This document shows, in pieces, positions 1 through 10,630 of a stretch of 64,000 nucleotides of DNA (position 1 is the stretch's first letter; every line of letters begins with the position of its first letter). Source of the DNA: Halichoerus grypus. Taxonomy: Eukaryota > Chordata > Mammalia > Carnivora > Phocidae. The position numbers were made by a program, and so were the translations under genes. The DNA lies in assembly GCF_964656455.1 (NCBI RefSeq), contig NC_135721.1:45453530-45517529 (forward strand). Direction: 5' to 3'. The notes beneath the pieces were generated by a model. It was given only the letters and a program-made list of their open reading frames with translations, ran no database searches and was not told the DNA's origin.

Positions 1-96
1 GAGGTCAGAAAGTCAGCTAATTTTTAATAAATATGGGACCAAATCTGAAATGTACGAAATCTAAGATAAAGGTTTTTAAAAACTATCACTGCTTTG

Positions 97-309
97 GGGC
101 GCCTGGGTAGCACAGTCGGTTAAGCATCTGACTGGTGATTTCAACTCAGGTTGTGATCTCAGGGTCCTGGGAGGGAGCCCTGCATCAGGCTCCATGCTCA
201 GCGGGGAGTCTGCTTCTCTCTCTCTCTCTCTCCCTCTCCCCCTTCTCCCACTCACACCCTTTCTCACTCTAAAAATAAATAAATAAATCTTTTAAAAAAT
301 AATAAAAAA
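97..309 (+). mobile_element. SINEC (tRNA-Lys-derived SINE)
   Basis: Begins GGGGCGCCTGGGTAGCACAG, with an A-box-like CAGTCGGTTAAGC, a CT-rich middle and an AAATAAATAAATC tail. The 19-bp duplication AAAAACTATCACTGCTTTG flanks it at 78-96 and 310-328 with no mismatch. The left arm (CATCTGACTGGTGATTTCAACTC) differs from the younger copies in this window, so this is an intermediate or older subfamily despite its intact duplication. Confidence 0.93.
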
Positions 310-329
310 AAAAACTATCACTGCTTTGT

Positions 330-955
330 GTGTAGTTAACAAGTTCTGTAGTTTTCTGTCATTTGACATTAGGTTATGGAACATGAAATTGGTATAATAT
401 CCAAAAATTAATTTGAAGTACACAAATATCTCAAATGTTCTCTCTATTCCTTATGAACATGAAAGCAGTAAAATTAGAAACTGAGGGAATTTCACAGTTA
501 ATTTTTCCAAATGGAGAATCTGCTTTTTTTTTTTTTTTTTTTTTAGCAGAGGATGTATTGTACCAGGGTTCTATTCAAATCAGTTTCTTCAACAGCAAAA
601 GCAACCTTGTAATAAGATAATGTCTAAAGATACAATGGATATGGGTTTTGGTATGGCTAGTACTTTACTAGTCAACCCATTTTGAGGTTAGATCTGTTGT
701 ATACTTAGATTCCAATTTAAACAAAACATTCCTTTCTGTTTTCAATAAGATCACTTTATTCTAATCTACAATGATATAAGGAGAATATACAGTGGCATGA
801 TTTCCAACTTAAACAGTTTTAGGTAAAAGGTCATTCTGTGACCACTGTTGTGAGAATATGTTCCTGATTATTTTTGCATACCTCATGAGTCAGATGATGG
901 GGTAATAAAAACGGATTAACATTGCCAGGACTTATGTAAAGGACAAATACTCCTG
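330..955. other. Unclassified AT-rich DNA with a T22 run
   Basis: No gene or recognisable repeat. A run of 22 T at 523-544 could be the tail of an antisense retrotransposed fragment, but I see no family sequence after it and no flanking duplication. A short open frame crossing the T run is an artefact of low complexity. Confidence 0.5.
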
Positions 956-959
956 CCAG

Positions 960-1145
960 TGTTTTTCAGAGTATAGTCTGTGGGTGCCTGCCCCAGAATC
1001 ACACAGGATGTTTGGGAAATATTTAGGTCTCTCTACATCTTCCAGGACCACTGACTCGTAATCTCTGGGAGTTGACTCATGAATCCGTTGTTTTAAGGAT
1101 ACTGCAGGCACTTTCTCCTGAGCCCATAGCTAGCTGATGCTGACA
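960..1145 (-). mobile_element. MER5A-like hAT DNA transposon relic
   Basis: Blocks such as ACTGACTCGTAATCTCTGGG and the following CCAGGA and GCTGATGCTGAC match, with many changes, the non-autonomous hAT-Charlie MER5A pattern. Terminal repeats and the 8-bp duplication are not clear, so the ends are approximate and another MER5/MER20 family member is possible. Confidence 0.45.
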
Positions 1146-1410
1146 AGGCAAGCTTCCTGGGAGAATTTACATGGTTAAAAATAAATTACATTTTCTTCCT
1201 TTAGGTTAGAAAGCGTGCAGATAAATTAAGCATGCTAATCAGTGATCAAATATCTGATGAGAGAACAAAGCATATTTTAATAAATATTTTATATTTAGCT
1301 TGAAAAATGCTGCCATATTTTCATGTATGCCACAGATTCACACAGAAAAGTCTTCAGAGTATATAATAAACCTGATACTTGAGTCTTTACCATGACTTAA
1401 AAGACAGTAG

Positions 1411-1596
1411 AGGGGCACTTGGGTGGCTTGTTCAGTTAAGCGTCCGACTTTGGCTCGGATTATGATCTCAGGTCCTGGGATCCAGCCCCGTGTCTGGCTC
1501 CCTGCTTAGCAGGGAGTCCACTTGTCCCTCCCCCTCTGACCCACTCTCCCCCTTGTGTGCTCCCTCTTTCTCTCTCTCAAATAAATAAATCTTTAA
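1411..1596 (+). mobile_element. SINEC (tRNA-Lys-derived SINE)
   Basis: Sense copy with diverged left arm (GGCACTTGGGTGGCTTGTTCAGTTAAGC), CCTGGGATCCAGCCCC B-box region and TCAAATAAATAAATCTTT tail. Imperfect duplication AAAAGACAGTAG (1399-1410) and AAAAGACAGCAG (1597-1608), one mismatch. Confidence 0.92.
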
Positions 1597-1619
1597 AAAA
1601 GACAGCAGAAAATGTCTAG

Positions 1620-2700
1620 AAAAATATTCTCCTCACACAAATATTCTCTCTGAAAATATCTAAATATTCATATCACACGGTAACAATACCATGTGGTATC
1701 TATATATCCTATAGTTTATTATTCCAGTTGAGAAAGTGAAATGCCTTATATTGTTATTATATGTTGCACATTATATTATTATATACATTGCTTTTTTTCA
1801 AAAGTCCATCATCCTGTCATAAGAAAGTAAGAATGATCTTAAACATTCTTCTTCTGTGCAGAAATATGTATGCATGACTATAGAGTAAATATCTAGGAGT
1901 TTATTGAATATTGTTTTTTGAAAATGCCACCAAACCATCTACCTAAAGTTTATGACAAATTGCATGCTCATCAAAACATTGAAAGAATCAACTCTTCTTC
2001 CAAATTCCTATCCACATTAACTTATTAACAAACTTTTTCATTTTTACTTGCCATATGGAGTGAAATGGTATGTGTTTATTATCATTTGCATTTATTTCCT
2101 GATGAGTGGTATTGCAGATTTGTATGCTTATTGGCTATTTGCATATGCCAATTCTGCTACTGGTCTGGTTTTCTCTTATATCTAGGAGACGTTTTACGTT
2201 AAAACAATTTGCCCTCTTGCTGTCATATGGTTGTCAATTTTTTTCTGGTTAGTGGTCCTTCAGCTCGGTTAATTATATTATCTAAGAGATAATATAATTA
2301 TTATATATATAATATATATAAATTATAAATATAATTATAAATATATATAAACATATATAATTATAATCTAAGAGATTTAAAATTTTATGTAATCAAATTT
2401 ATCAATATTTTCTTTTCTACCTTTGGTGTATGTACAATGCTTAGAAGATCTTACACTTTTCTAGGGCTGAAATGTCTAAATTAGAAATGTCTATTTCTTT
2501 GGTGTTCTCAGAAATTAATACTAATGATTTATACTCTATAGTACAAATATCTAGTTTACATCTACTTTTACTGTATTTCTTGTGTTCCTCCCATTCAGAA
2601 TAATGCTTTACCTGATTGTAAGGGTAATTCATGTAAAACACTTAGAAATTTCAGAAAAAAATTTTTAAAAATATTCATAATATTATTCAAATACTAAATC
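1620..2700 (-). mobile_element. Old LINE-1 fragment, ORF2 C-terminal region, antisense
   Basis: From about 1,880 to 2,420 the sequence follows the antisense pattern of an old mammalian L1 ORF2 end: a Cys-rich-end-like block near 1,900, then CCATATGGAGTGAAATGG..ATTTGCATTTATTTCCTGATG, which resembles the usual antisense L1 'GAGGTGATATCTCATTG..TTTGCATTTCTCTGATG' block. No open frame survives. Flanks 1,620-1,880 and 2,420-2,700 are AT-rich and only weakly L1-like. Interrupted by an AT-rich expansion at 2,271-2,376. Confidence 0.5.
2271..2376. repeat. AT-rich expansion with a perfect hairpin and direct repeats
   Basis: AATTATATTATCT (2271-2283) and AGATAATATAATT (2287-2299) are perfect inverted arms around a 3-nt loop. 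The 11-mer ATCTAAGAGAT occurs at 2280-2290 and again at 2366-2376, bounding about 75 bp of TA-rich repeat, which suggests local duplication or slippage inside the old L1. Confidence 0.75.
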
Positions 2701-2729
2701 TGCCACTAGTTAGTGTATTTTATTCACTT

Positions 2730-2936
2730 ATTTTTTTTGTAAGATTTTATTTATTTATTTGAGAGAGAGAGCATGAGAGCCAGAGATAGCACATGCCAGG
2801 GTGGTGGAGGAGGGCCAGAGGGAGAAGCAGACTCCCTGCTGAGCAGGGGGCCTGATGCAGGGCTCGATTCCAGGACCCCGGGATCATGACCTGAGCCGAA
2901 GGCAGACACTTAACTGACTGAGCCACTCAGATGCCC
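2730..2936 (-). mobile_element. SINEC (antisense)
   Basis: Antisense copy: AAGATTTTATTTATTTATTTG tail complement first, GAGCCACTCAGATGCCC head complement last. A perfect 16-bp duplication TGTATTTTATTCACTT lies at 2714-2729 and 2937-2952. The head has a few substitutions. Inserted in old L1-like DNA. Confidence 0.95.
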
Positions 2937-2959
2937 TGTATTTTATTCACTTCTTATGT

Positions 2960-3420
2960 TTAATCAGTTTGACTATACTTTTACCTCATTTATATATTGT
3001 CTTATAAACTAACTTTTTTAAATAGGACATATCTCCTCTCACCTGAAGTTCCTTAGAAACATTACTTTAATAGCCATATAAGCACCCCATTATATAGACA
3101 CGCCATTAAGTTTTAAGCATACTAATTCCAGTTTAAGTTTGGTATTTTATTTAAAATTGTGTTGTATATATTTTTTCATAGTCCTCTGAATAAAATTATC
3201 ATTATGAAAAATTATTAGAAGTTGAATTCCTGGGTTAATTTATATGAATTTATTTTCAGCTTTTTCCATATGTTACCAAATTGCCCTAAAGAGATGTTTT
3301 AATGACTGTTATCTCCTCAGTTATGCATGAGGTTTTACATTTAACCTTGCCAACATTTGGTAGTGTTTCTTAAAGTCAATCTATAACAATAAAAATCTTA
3401 GAAAATTTAATATACAAAGG
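2960..3420 (-). mobile_element. Old LINE-1 3' fragment, antisense
   Basis: AGAAGTTGAATTCCTGGGTTAATT, CATATGTTACCAAATTGCCCTAAAGAG and ACCTTGCCAACATTTGG follow the order of the antisense 3' end of ORF2 in old mammalian L1s. It has no open frame and is heavily mutated. The order relative to the piece at 1.9-2.4 kb shows these are two separate fragments. Confidence 0.6.
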
Positions 3421-3689
3421 ATGTTTTTTAGCCTAATTATGTGTTTCCATGGAATATTTGCCCTTGTTATATCTTAAGCATATTATTTAATTAGCCATAA
3501 GTTTAAAGATGATTGCTAAGAATCATAACTTCTTAGTGTGCTGGCTTAAAAAAATATTACCCAATGAAATAAGGGCCACATAGGCTCTTTTGTTCCTTGC
3601 TATCTGCATATAAACACACTATTATGAAACTCTAGACTATCAGACATGAAATGAAAATGTTTAAAGTCACTAGAAATAAAAGATATATC

Positions 3690-4650
3690 CACTACAAATT
3701 AATAACAATGAGACTGAGAGCAGACTCCCCACATTCAGCATGAAGGTCAGGAAACAGTGACATTATACTTTTAACTTGTTGAGAAAAATAACTGCCAGCC
3801 AGATGAACACCATTAAACAAAGATGACAAAATAAAAGATAAAACAAGGTAGAGTTTATCACTTTTCCAAAGAACTCTCACAGAGGTATAATTCAAGAAGA
3901 AGAAAAAAAAAAACTCATTAGAAAACATGGGAAAATAACAATTATGAGCAAAGGAATTGATAGTCATGTAGGGAAATCTTTGTATAATTAACCATATATA
4001 TCAATATTAATAGCAGGAACTAGTGGAAGAGATTAAATTCAAGGTGGAGGTAAAATGAAGGACAACAATAACATGCCGTGAGTGAGAAGAGCCACTGGGG
4101 TTAAACTAATATAAATGCCAGATGTTACCAGAAGGGAGAATGGAGTTGTGTATTCTCCTAGATATCGCCATGCCAAATATTCATGTTAAAAATATGCACA
4201 TGAACTTTAAAATCACATAAGGTGTTGCTTGCAAACTAGTGAGAAGAAAGGGAATAAAAATTAATAAAGGAAATTCCATCAATGAATACTCATCCAGAAA
4301 GAAAAGGGGGAAAATGAGTAGGCACTGATAATAGAAGCACAGAATAGAGCAAAAATAAATCTGAAAATATTAATATTCAAAATAGGGCAAATAAAATCTA
4401 CTCTTAAAGGATAAAAATACATACTTAATGGAAATGTGTGTATGTATACACATATCTTTTAAAAAGACCCCTCTGAACAATATAAAATTAAAATAGATTA
4501 AAAGCCAAAAAATGGGAAAATATAGGAAGCAGTTACATATAAATGAGAGCAACATTAGACACAATGAGGAAAAAAGCATTTTGTAGTGACAAAGAACATC
4601 ATGATGCATAATGAGAAAAGGAAGGATATATTTCTGAGCCCTTGAAATGT
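3690..4650 (+). mobile_element. Probable old LINE-1, sense, 3' region
   Basis: A-rich purine-biased strand with CCAGATGAACACCATTAAACAAAGATGACAAAA-like text and a spaced AAGAAGAAAAAAAAAAACTC tract, typical of the sense strand of decayed L1 3' portions. No diagnostic motif is intact and the assignment rests on composition and weak resemblance. Short antisense open frames here are not convincing proteins. Confidence 0.35.
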
Positions 4651-4654
4651 GTAA

Positions 4655-4870
4655 TGGCAAACACTATGTCTCTTGATATATTCCAGACAAGCCAAAGCTA
4701 CTTCACAAACATTAACTTGCTCAATACTTATTAAGACCAGATAGGAAGGTTCATTATACACAGGAGGACACTGAGGTGGGTGAAAGTTTAAGTGCCTACT
4801 CTGAGCTCACACATACAGCCATGCTTGAATCCAGATATGTACCTAGTAAGTCTGGTTGCAAAGCCCAGGC
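4655..4870 (-). mobile_element. MIR relic, antisense
   Basis: GGAGGACACTGAGGTGGGTGAAAGTTTAAGTGCC..TGAGCTCACACA follows the MIR core in antisense ('GAGGAAACTGAGGCACAGAGAGGTTAAGTAACTTGCCCAAGGTCACACAG' type). Tail region before it is MIR-like. Ends approximate. Confidence 0.55.
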
Positions 4871-5122
4871 TGGTGCAGAACATACAAAGAAGCTACCACA
4901 ACTACAGCAAGAAACTTTTACCTCAACATCTGAAAGAATGAAGATTGAATCCAAGCATCTGTGGAACTTTTAACACCTGATCAGGTCCCAGGGTACAAAG
5001 AAATATTCAAAATACTCAATAGTTTAAAACATAGAAAGCATGTTCTTGATGCACCCAATTATCCAGAAAAAGATATGATAGCTCCCAAAACATACATATG
5101 GAGAAATTTTTAAAAGACAAAC

Positions 5123-5325
5123 CTATAAGGCACCTGGGTGGCTCAGTCGTTGAGCGTCTGCCTTCGGCTCGGGTCATGATCCCAGGGTCCTGGGATCGAG
5201 TCCCACATCGGGCTCCCTGCTCCGCGGGAGGCCTGCTTCTCCCTCTCCCACTCCCCCTGCTTGTGTTCCCTCTCTCGCTGTCTCTCTCTCTGTTGGAAAA
5301 AAATAAATAAAAATATTAAAAAAAA
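5123..5325 (+). mobile_element. Young SINEC insertion
   Basis: Head CACCTGGGTGGCTCAGTCG, GGGATCGAGTCCC B box, and the TGCTTGTGTTCCCTCTCTCGCTG block of the younger arctoid-type subfamily. Duplication AAAAGACAAAC at 5112-5122 and 5326-5336. Open frames on both strands here are only the SINE read as protein. Confidence 0.95.
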
Positions 5326-5868
5326 AAAAGACAAACATACATACACACTTCAGATAAAAATTGCTGTAAGAAGAAATCATAATAGAAATAATATATATTG
5401 GAACAAAATATATTTTTTTTCACTTATGTAACTCATTTACAGATGTGGAATGAATTTAAAGCAGCCTTTCAAATAAAAATTATAACCATAAATACATTAA
5501 AGATAGAAAATCATTCATTTTATTTATTGCAAAGAGACAGAGATACCCCCAAAGTGGGAAGAAAATGATAAAAGTAGATTTAGTAAAGCAGAAAATGAAT
5601 TGAAATAGAGAATAATTAATACCCTAAAAAATTATTTGAAAAATGAAATAGAAAAATATATGGCAGAATTACAAAGGGAGAAAAAAAGATTGAAATTTCA
5701 ACAAAATAACATTTCAATGAAGTAGGTAATAACAATTACAAATAGTTTTTAAAATTATAAATGGGTACTGTGCATAATTATAAACTGGTAAATCTGAAAA
5801 CCTGGGCAAAATGGACTTCTATAGAGTATTCTAAATTATCAAAATATGTTTAAAAGATGTAAAATTCT

Positions 5869-6067
5869 GGGGCGCCTGGGTGGCTCAGTGGTTAAGCGTC
5901 TATCTTTGGCTCAGGTCATGATCTCCAGGGTCCTGGGATCGAGCCCCGCATCGGGCTCCCTGCTCGGCAGGAAGCCTGATTCTCCCTCTCCCACTCCCCC
6001 TGCTTGTGTTCCCTCTCTCGCTGTCTCTTCTCTCTGTCGAATAAATAAATAAATAAAATCTTTAAAA
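5869..6067 (+). mobile_element. Young SINEC insertion, near-consensus
   Basis: The best-preserved SINE of the window. Pol III A-box region TGGCTCAGTGGTTAAGCG and B box GGGATCGAGCCCC are intact, followed by the CT-rich middle and AATAAATAAATAAATAAAATC tail. Duplication AAAAGATGTAAAATTCTG (5852-5869) and AAAAGTTGTAAAATTCTG (6068-6085) differs at one base. Inserted in an old L1. Confidence 0.96.
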
Positions 6068-6149
6068 AAAAGTTGTAAAATTCTGATAGGAATACAGACA
6101 TTAAGAGATCGAATTTTTTTTTTATTCAAAAGTTTTAAAAGGTTAGTAG

Positions 6150-6340
6150 GTTAGGATGCCTGTGTAGTTCAGTCAGTTGAGCAGCTGCCTTCAGCTCAGG
6201 TCATGATCCCGGGGTCCTGGGATTGAGCCCCACTTTGGGCTCCCTGCTCAGCAGGGAGTCTGCTTCTCCCTCTTCTCCTCACCCCTGCTCCTGTGCTCTC
6301 TCTCTCTCAAATAAATAAATAAAATCTTAAAAAAAAAAAA
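6150..6340 (+). mobile_element. SINEC insertion
   Basis: Head AGGATGCCTGTGTAGTTCAGTC with several changes, B-box region GGGATTGAGCCCC, and tail TCAAATAAATAAATAAAATC plus A12. Short duplication with GTTAGTAG at 6142-6149 and 6341-6348. Third sense SINE within 1.2 kb. Confidence 0.93.
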
Positions 6341-8208
6341 GTTAGTAGATTGATTTTTACTTTAAGAAGAGAGATGCAAAAATACAAAATAAAGTGTTAG
6401 CATGTTCTGTGAAGCAATCAAAAAATAAATATGTCCTGACCAAAAAGGTGTATCTCAGGCAAGGATGTGTTAGTATTTAAAAATCAATTTATGTAATTTA
6501 TCCCATAAACTGATTATAAAATCCATGTGATCTTCTCCATACATTTAGAAAAGCATGTGAAACTGTTCAGTATGCCTGTAAGATTTATTTGCTTTTCCTA
6601 GCAGTTTGGGGATAGAAAGTTTTCTCTTTAACCTGAGAAGTAGCATTATCAAAAACTTGCAGAATGCATAGCACTTTATAGGAAGCAGCAGAACATTCGT
6701 TTAAAGTCAGATATATGACAAAGATGTTACAACTTAACATTGTCCTGGAGATACTATCCAAAACAGCAAAACTTAGAAAAAGTAAAAGATGTAAGAATTG
6801 GAAGGAAGGATTAAAATTGTCGAAATAATATTATTCATATAGAAAATCAACTATTATCTGCAGAATAACATTACACATAACAGTTTACATCTAATATTGA
6901 TAGTTGCAAGATCAATATATAAAAATCAATAGTGATCTTGTGTGCTGTAAATAATCAGAAATTGTAATTAAAAAAAAAAAATTGCCCAACCTGTGCCCAG
7001 ATCTTGGTCACTAATACCATTCTCCAAAAAAAAGGAATCAGAGATCCTTGGGGAAATAGTTGATGCTAGGGCTGGGGAAGGAACTATACAAAATAAGCCT
7101 GGAGGATCTTTTAATGCCAGAAAGTAAGGAAGCACTCAAAATACAACACAATGATGTTGAAACATCTCAGTGGGACACAGGACTCAACCTGAAAGAATTT
7201 TCAGTGGACAAAGCTGCAACAATTTGAACAACCAGATAAATAACATTAAATTGTAACCCAAAGTGTAAAATAAATCTAAACTGATATAAATAATGGATAC
7301 AATAAGTAAATATAAATGTATGGTAGAAGAGACAAATCTCCCATACAGAAGAATTCCAAATATTTATTGGAGACATTCCCCCCCACACCAAGGAAAAGAA
7401 GTTTAGCTCCTCACTCCTGGAGTATGAGATGTCCTTAGTGACCTACTTCCAAAGAGGACAGTACCGGAAGGGGAGAAAAAGTAACTTGGCAGTGGAGAGA
7501 CTTCACAAACTTTACCTCAGGCAGGCAACTGAGGCTAACATCACCAGTGATAAATCATGTTGATAGCATGATAAATCATAATAGTTGATAACCATGAGGA
7601 TAGCATTTTATTTCTGTGGTCTTCCATGAGAAAAATGTAAGCTAAAGTTTCATTCAAAAAAACAACTGACCAATTCTCAGAACTGCCAAGGTCATCAAAA
7701 GTAAAATCTGAGAAACTGTCAAAGACCAATTGAAGCTAAAGAAACGTGAAGACAAAATGGAATGTGGTATTCAGGATGGAATCATGGAACAGGAAAAGGA
7801 CATTAGAGAAAAACTGGTGAAGTCTGAAGAAACTGTAGTGTTCAGTTATTAGAACATAGCGATGTTGTTTTCTTGTGACAGCTGTAGGAAGGTATCAGTA
7901 GGAGAAACGAGATGAGGGGTATAGGGGAACTGTTGGTAATATCTTTGTCACTTTTCTATAAATCTAAAACTATTCTACTACAAAATGAGATTGTTTAAAT
8001 AATTTGTTAAAGGAGGAAATTGCTCAGAAAAAGATCCCTAAGATACAAGATACCTAAGAGTAAATCTAACAAAAGAAGCATAACTGCTACACACAAAAAA
8101 TTATTGAGCCACATAAAACTTGAATGATGGTGATGTTTATTATTTGGATGGACAAGACAAATCAATATTGTAAAATTTTAACTATCCCTAAATTAATTTA
8201 TATGAAGG

Positions 8209-8465
8209 GTCATAAAACTATGACCAACAGGACAAATCCAGCCTATGGCCTGTTTCTGTACTGTCCCATAAGCTAGAGATTGGTTGAGTTTGTGTTTGTT
8301 TTTTGTATTTTTAAGCATTAGGAGAGGAGCGGGGGAGAAGGAGGGATGGGGCATAGAAACAGGGAGGAAGGAAGGGAGGAAGGAAGAAGGAAGGGGGAAA
8401 GGATCTGTAGTAGGGCCCACAAAGTTTAGAATATTTACTATTTGTCCCTTTATAGAAAAAGTTTA
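8209..8465 (+). mobile_element. hAT-like DNA transposon relic (same family as 43.4 kb)
   Basis: ACAAATCCAGCCTATGGCCTGTTTCTGT at the left and TTTAGAATATTTACTATTTGTCCCTTTATAGAAAAAG at the right match the two ends of the element at 43,397-43,619. The middle has been replaced or expanded by a purine-rich GGAA/GGGA tract at 8,325-8,405. Confidence 0.6.
8325..8405. repeat. GA-rich simple repeat
   Basis: Almost pure purine on the plus strand, with repeated GGAAGGAAGGGAGGAAGGAAG units, lying within the hAT-like relic. It produces two spurious open frames, one per strand. Confidence 0.85.
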
Positions 8466-8474
8466 TAATAATGA

Positions 8475-8695
8475 TAACAGTTATTTACCATGTATAGAGC
8501 ACTTATCATTGTCAGACAATTTTCTAAGGACTTGTTTCAATTTTTTCCCCTCTCACAAATACTCCATAAAACAATGACCATGTTTTCCCATTTTACAGAG
8601 AGAAGAACCAAAGCACAGGGTCAGTAACTTGCCCAGGATCACAGAGCTAGTAAACAGTGGAGCATACATACTGACTCAAGCTGTCTCCCTCTAGT
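8475..8695 (-). mobile_element. MIR, antisense, well preserved
   Basis: Core CCATTTTACAGAGAGAAGAACC, GTAACTTGCCCAGGATCACAG and AGCTAGTAAACAGTGGAGC follow the antisense MIR consensus in order; the left part TATAGAGCACTTATCATTG matches the MIR tail. Confidence 0.85.
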
Positions 8696-8699
8696 GTTC

Positions 8700-10540
8700 A
8701 TACATTTGTAAGCATTGATTGAATGATCACACAGACTTTAGGGTAGCGGCCATATATGGGGTTAGGCAAAGAGAAAAGGCCTGGAGGCTAGAGGTTTAGC
8801 TATAAATACAATGTGCTTTTTGCCTCTTGTTTTGTTTTTGTTTTTTTTTTTCTTTACTAATATTGTGTCCTTTCTTCCAGTGAGAGCTGAAGGCAGCTGT
8901 AGCAAAACGTAAATTCTGTTTGCTGTAACATCTACATTTATTTTTTAAAAATTAAAAGATTCCTCTTGAGTTTGAAAGGTGGCAATTTGGAATTTGTACA
9001 ATTTGAACTCTCGTTGAGTGGTGAGGTTTGTACAGAGAGAAAACACAGGGTGGAAAGAAGAGTGAATGGATGCATGACATATAAAGTTTGTTTAAAAAAA
9101 AAAAGGCTTGGACTAAGGTTTAGAAGAAAATTGGGAAATAAGGAACCTCGGAAGCTTAAAAGTTTTAGAATAAACTGAGGAAACTGAGAGATTGGATCAT
9201 GCAATAATCTCTGGAAGAAGTTCTCAAAATTAAAAATTCATATAGAAAAAGAAAATTAATACTTTCCTGCCCTTTCTCTAAAGGAAACTAGAAAGTTTTT
9301 CTCTCCAAAATGACTTTGAAACTTAAAATTTATAGGAATTAGATCAAGTAGTGCTACAACCACAGAATGTGTGGTACTGCATTTATAAACTAGATATAGA
9401 TAAATCTTTGAGACCAGATGGTCTAATAAAGAGTTTTGAATGCAATTAAGAATGGCATTAAAGTTTCATAATAAAAATAAATAGCCATTGAGAGTAGTCA
9501 CTCTGTAGGACCATCCTAGCCCAGGGAGTAAATTGATTCTGATCCCAAAGAAAAGTCCCACTATAACCCCTACAAATATCATCTGATCACTTCTCTTCCA
9601 TATTAGAAAAGATGATAAAATCTGTACAAAGATGTTGGTTTCACTCACATTTAAACAAATACTTCTGAGAAAAGAAATAGTGGGCGGGGGGGCGTTGTTT
9701 AATTGTTTGAAGAAACCATGTCTATCTAATATGGAAACTATAGGGAAATGGGTAGTAGGTTTTAGTGCTTGGATTTTTCTTATTTAACATCTTTGTAAAT
9801 TATGGAAAGAGGAAGTTCCTGCCTAATTCCCTGCAAGTCAGTCCCCTCCTCTGTGCACAATGTATTTCCATTTGCTTTGAAATTCTTTCTTAGCCCCTTG
9901 ATCTCACATTTCATCACAGCTCCTCAGTCTTTTCTTTCCTGTGGCAATTTCCTCCAGCATCACATCGTCATGTAATCTTCTGAGTGTGCCAACCTTCCTA
10001 ACATTTTATATTTTATTTGGCAGCAGAAACTGTGGGTAGGCAGGATGTGGACATGAGCTTGTCTTTTAACTTCAGGTCTCAGCATGTGGAAGAGTGTGTG
10101 TTGAAAACTTCCTGTCCAGTTCCTCAGTTCTAGCAAGGCTTTGCCTTGTTTGACTCTGTAACTGACCACATTCACCTCCATTTTCCACTAGACAGTTCTG
10201 TGGTCCTGTCAACTAGTGGGCATATTCAACAAACAAACAACCAAAGTAGACTTTACATTGTGCAGTGACTCAGGCTGTTTCCCTTCCTGCCTGCACTTTT
10301 CTGGAGCTATGTGAAGAGCAGTGTCCCTTGCAAAGGGCACCCCTCCACCTCCATTCCCGCTGCATTCCCACTATGGTCCCTGAACAGTTATTTTCTGTGA
10401 GCTGTATATCTGAATATAGCTTTAAAAATGAAGGGAAGGGCAATAAAAGTAATGAAATACAAATGAAGTCTATAGTTTAGTTAGTAGTATGGTACCAAGT
10501 TCAATTCCTGATTTTGATGCTCTGTGCTTAGATTGAAGGA
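8700..10540. other. No gene or repeat recognised
   Basis: AT-rich DNA with a T run at 8,838. I see nothing that supports an exon. Open frames up to 88 codons overlap each other on both strands and lack protein-like character. The stretch at 9,800-10,200 is of more even composition. Confidence 0.5.
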
Positions 10541-10630
10541 GGCTACCTGCAGGTACCTGGGAACTCTCCATGCTACTTGTACACCCTCCTATGAATCTGA
10601 TATTTTTCAAAATAAAAACTAAAAAAATGA
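10541..10630 (+). mobile_element. Possible LINE 3' end
   Basis: GGGAACTCTCCATGCTACTTGTACACC..GATATTTTTCAAAATAAAAACTAAAAAAA resembles the terminal segment of old LINE 3'UTRs that end in AAAATAAAAA. Too short to assign a family. Confidence 0.35.

Larger units (their letters stand above)
4970..8200 (+). mobile_element. Old LINE-1 ORF2 relic, sense, split by later insertions
   Basis: Decayed sense ORF2. Around 5,780-5,850 the text matches the segment before the reverse transcriptase (TTATAAACTGGTAAATCTGAAAACC); 6,900-6,965 resembles the post-FADD segment (TTGCAAGATCAATATATAAAAATCAATAG, then AATCAGAAATTGTAATTAAAA); 8,010-8,200 resembles the following part (AAGAGTAAATCTAACAAAAGAAG). Three SINEs interrupt it. 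About 7,000-7,995 looks like a different LINE 3' end (CTGTTGGTAATATCTTTGTCAC..TAAATCTAAAACTATTCTAC), probably nested. No coding capacity remains. Confidence 0.55.

Noticed and set aside
523..544. T22 run considered as the tail of a processed pseudogene
   Set aside because: No recognisable mRNA-derived sequence or target duplication is found next to it.
5098..6129. Several 60-72-codon frames on both strands
   Set aside because: They lie in SINEs. The same peptide patterns recur in other SINE copies, so they are repeat sequence, not genes.
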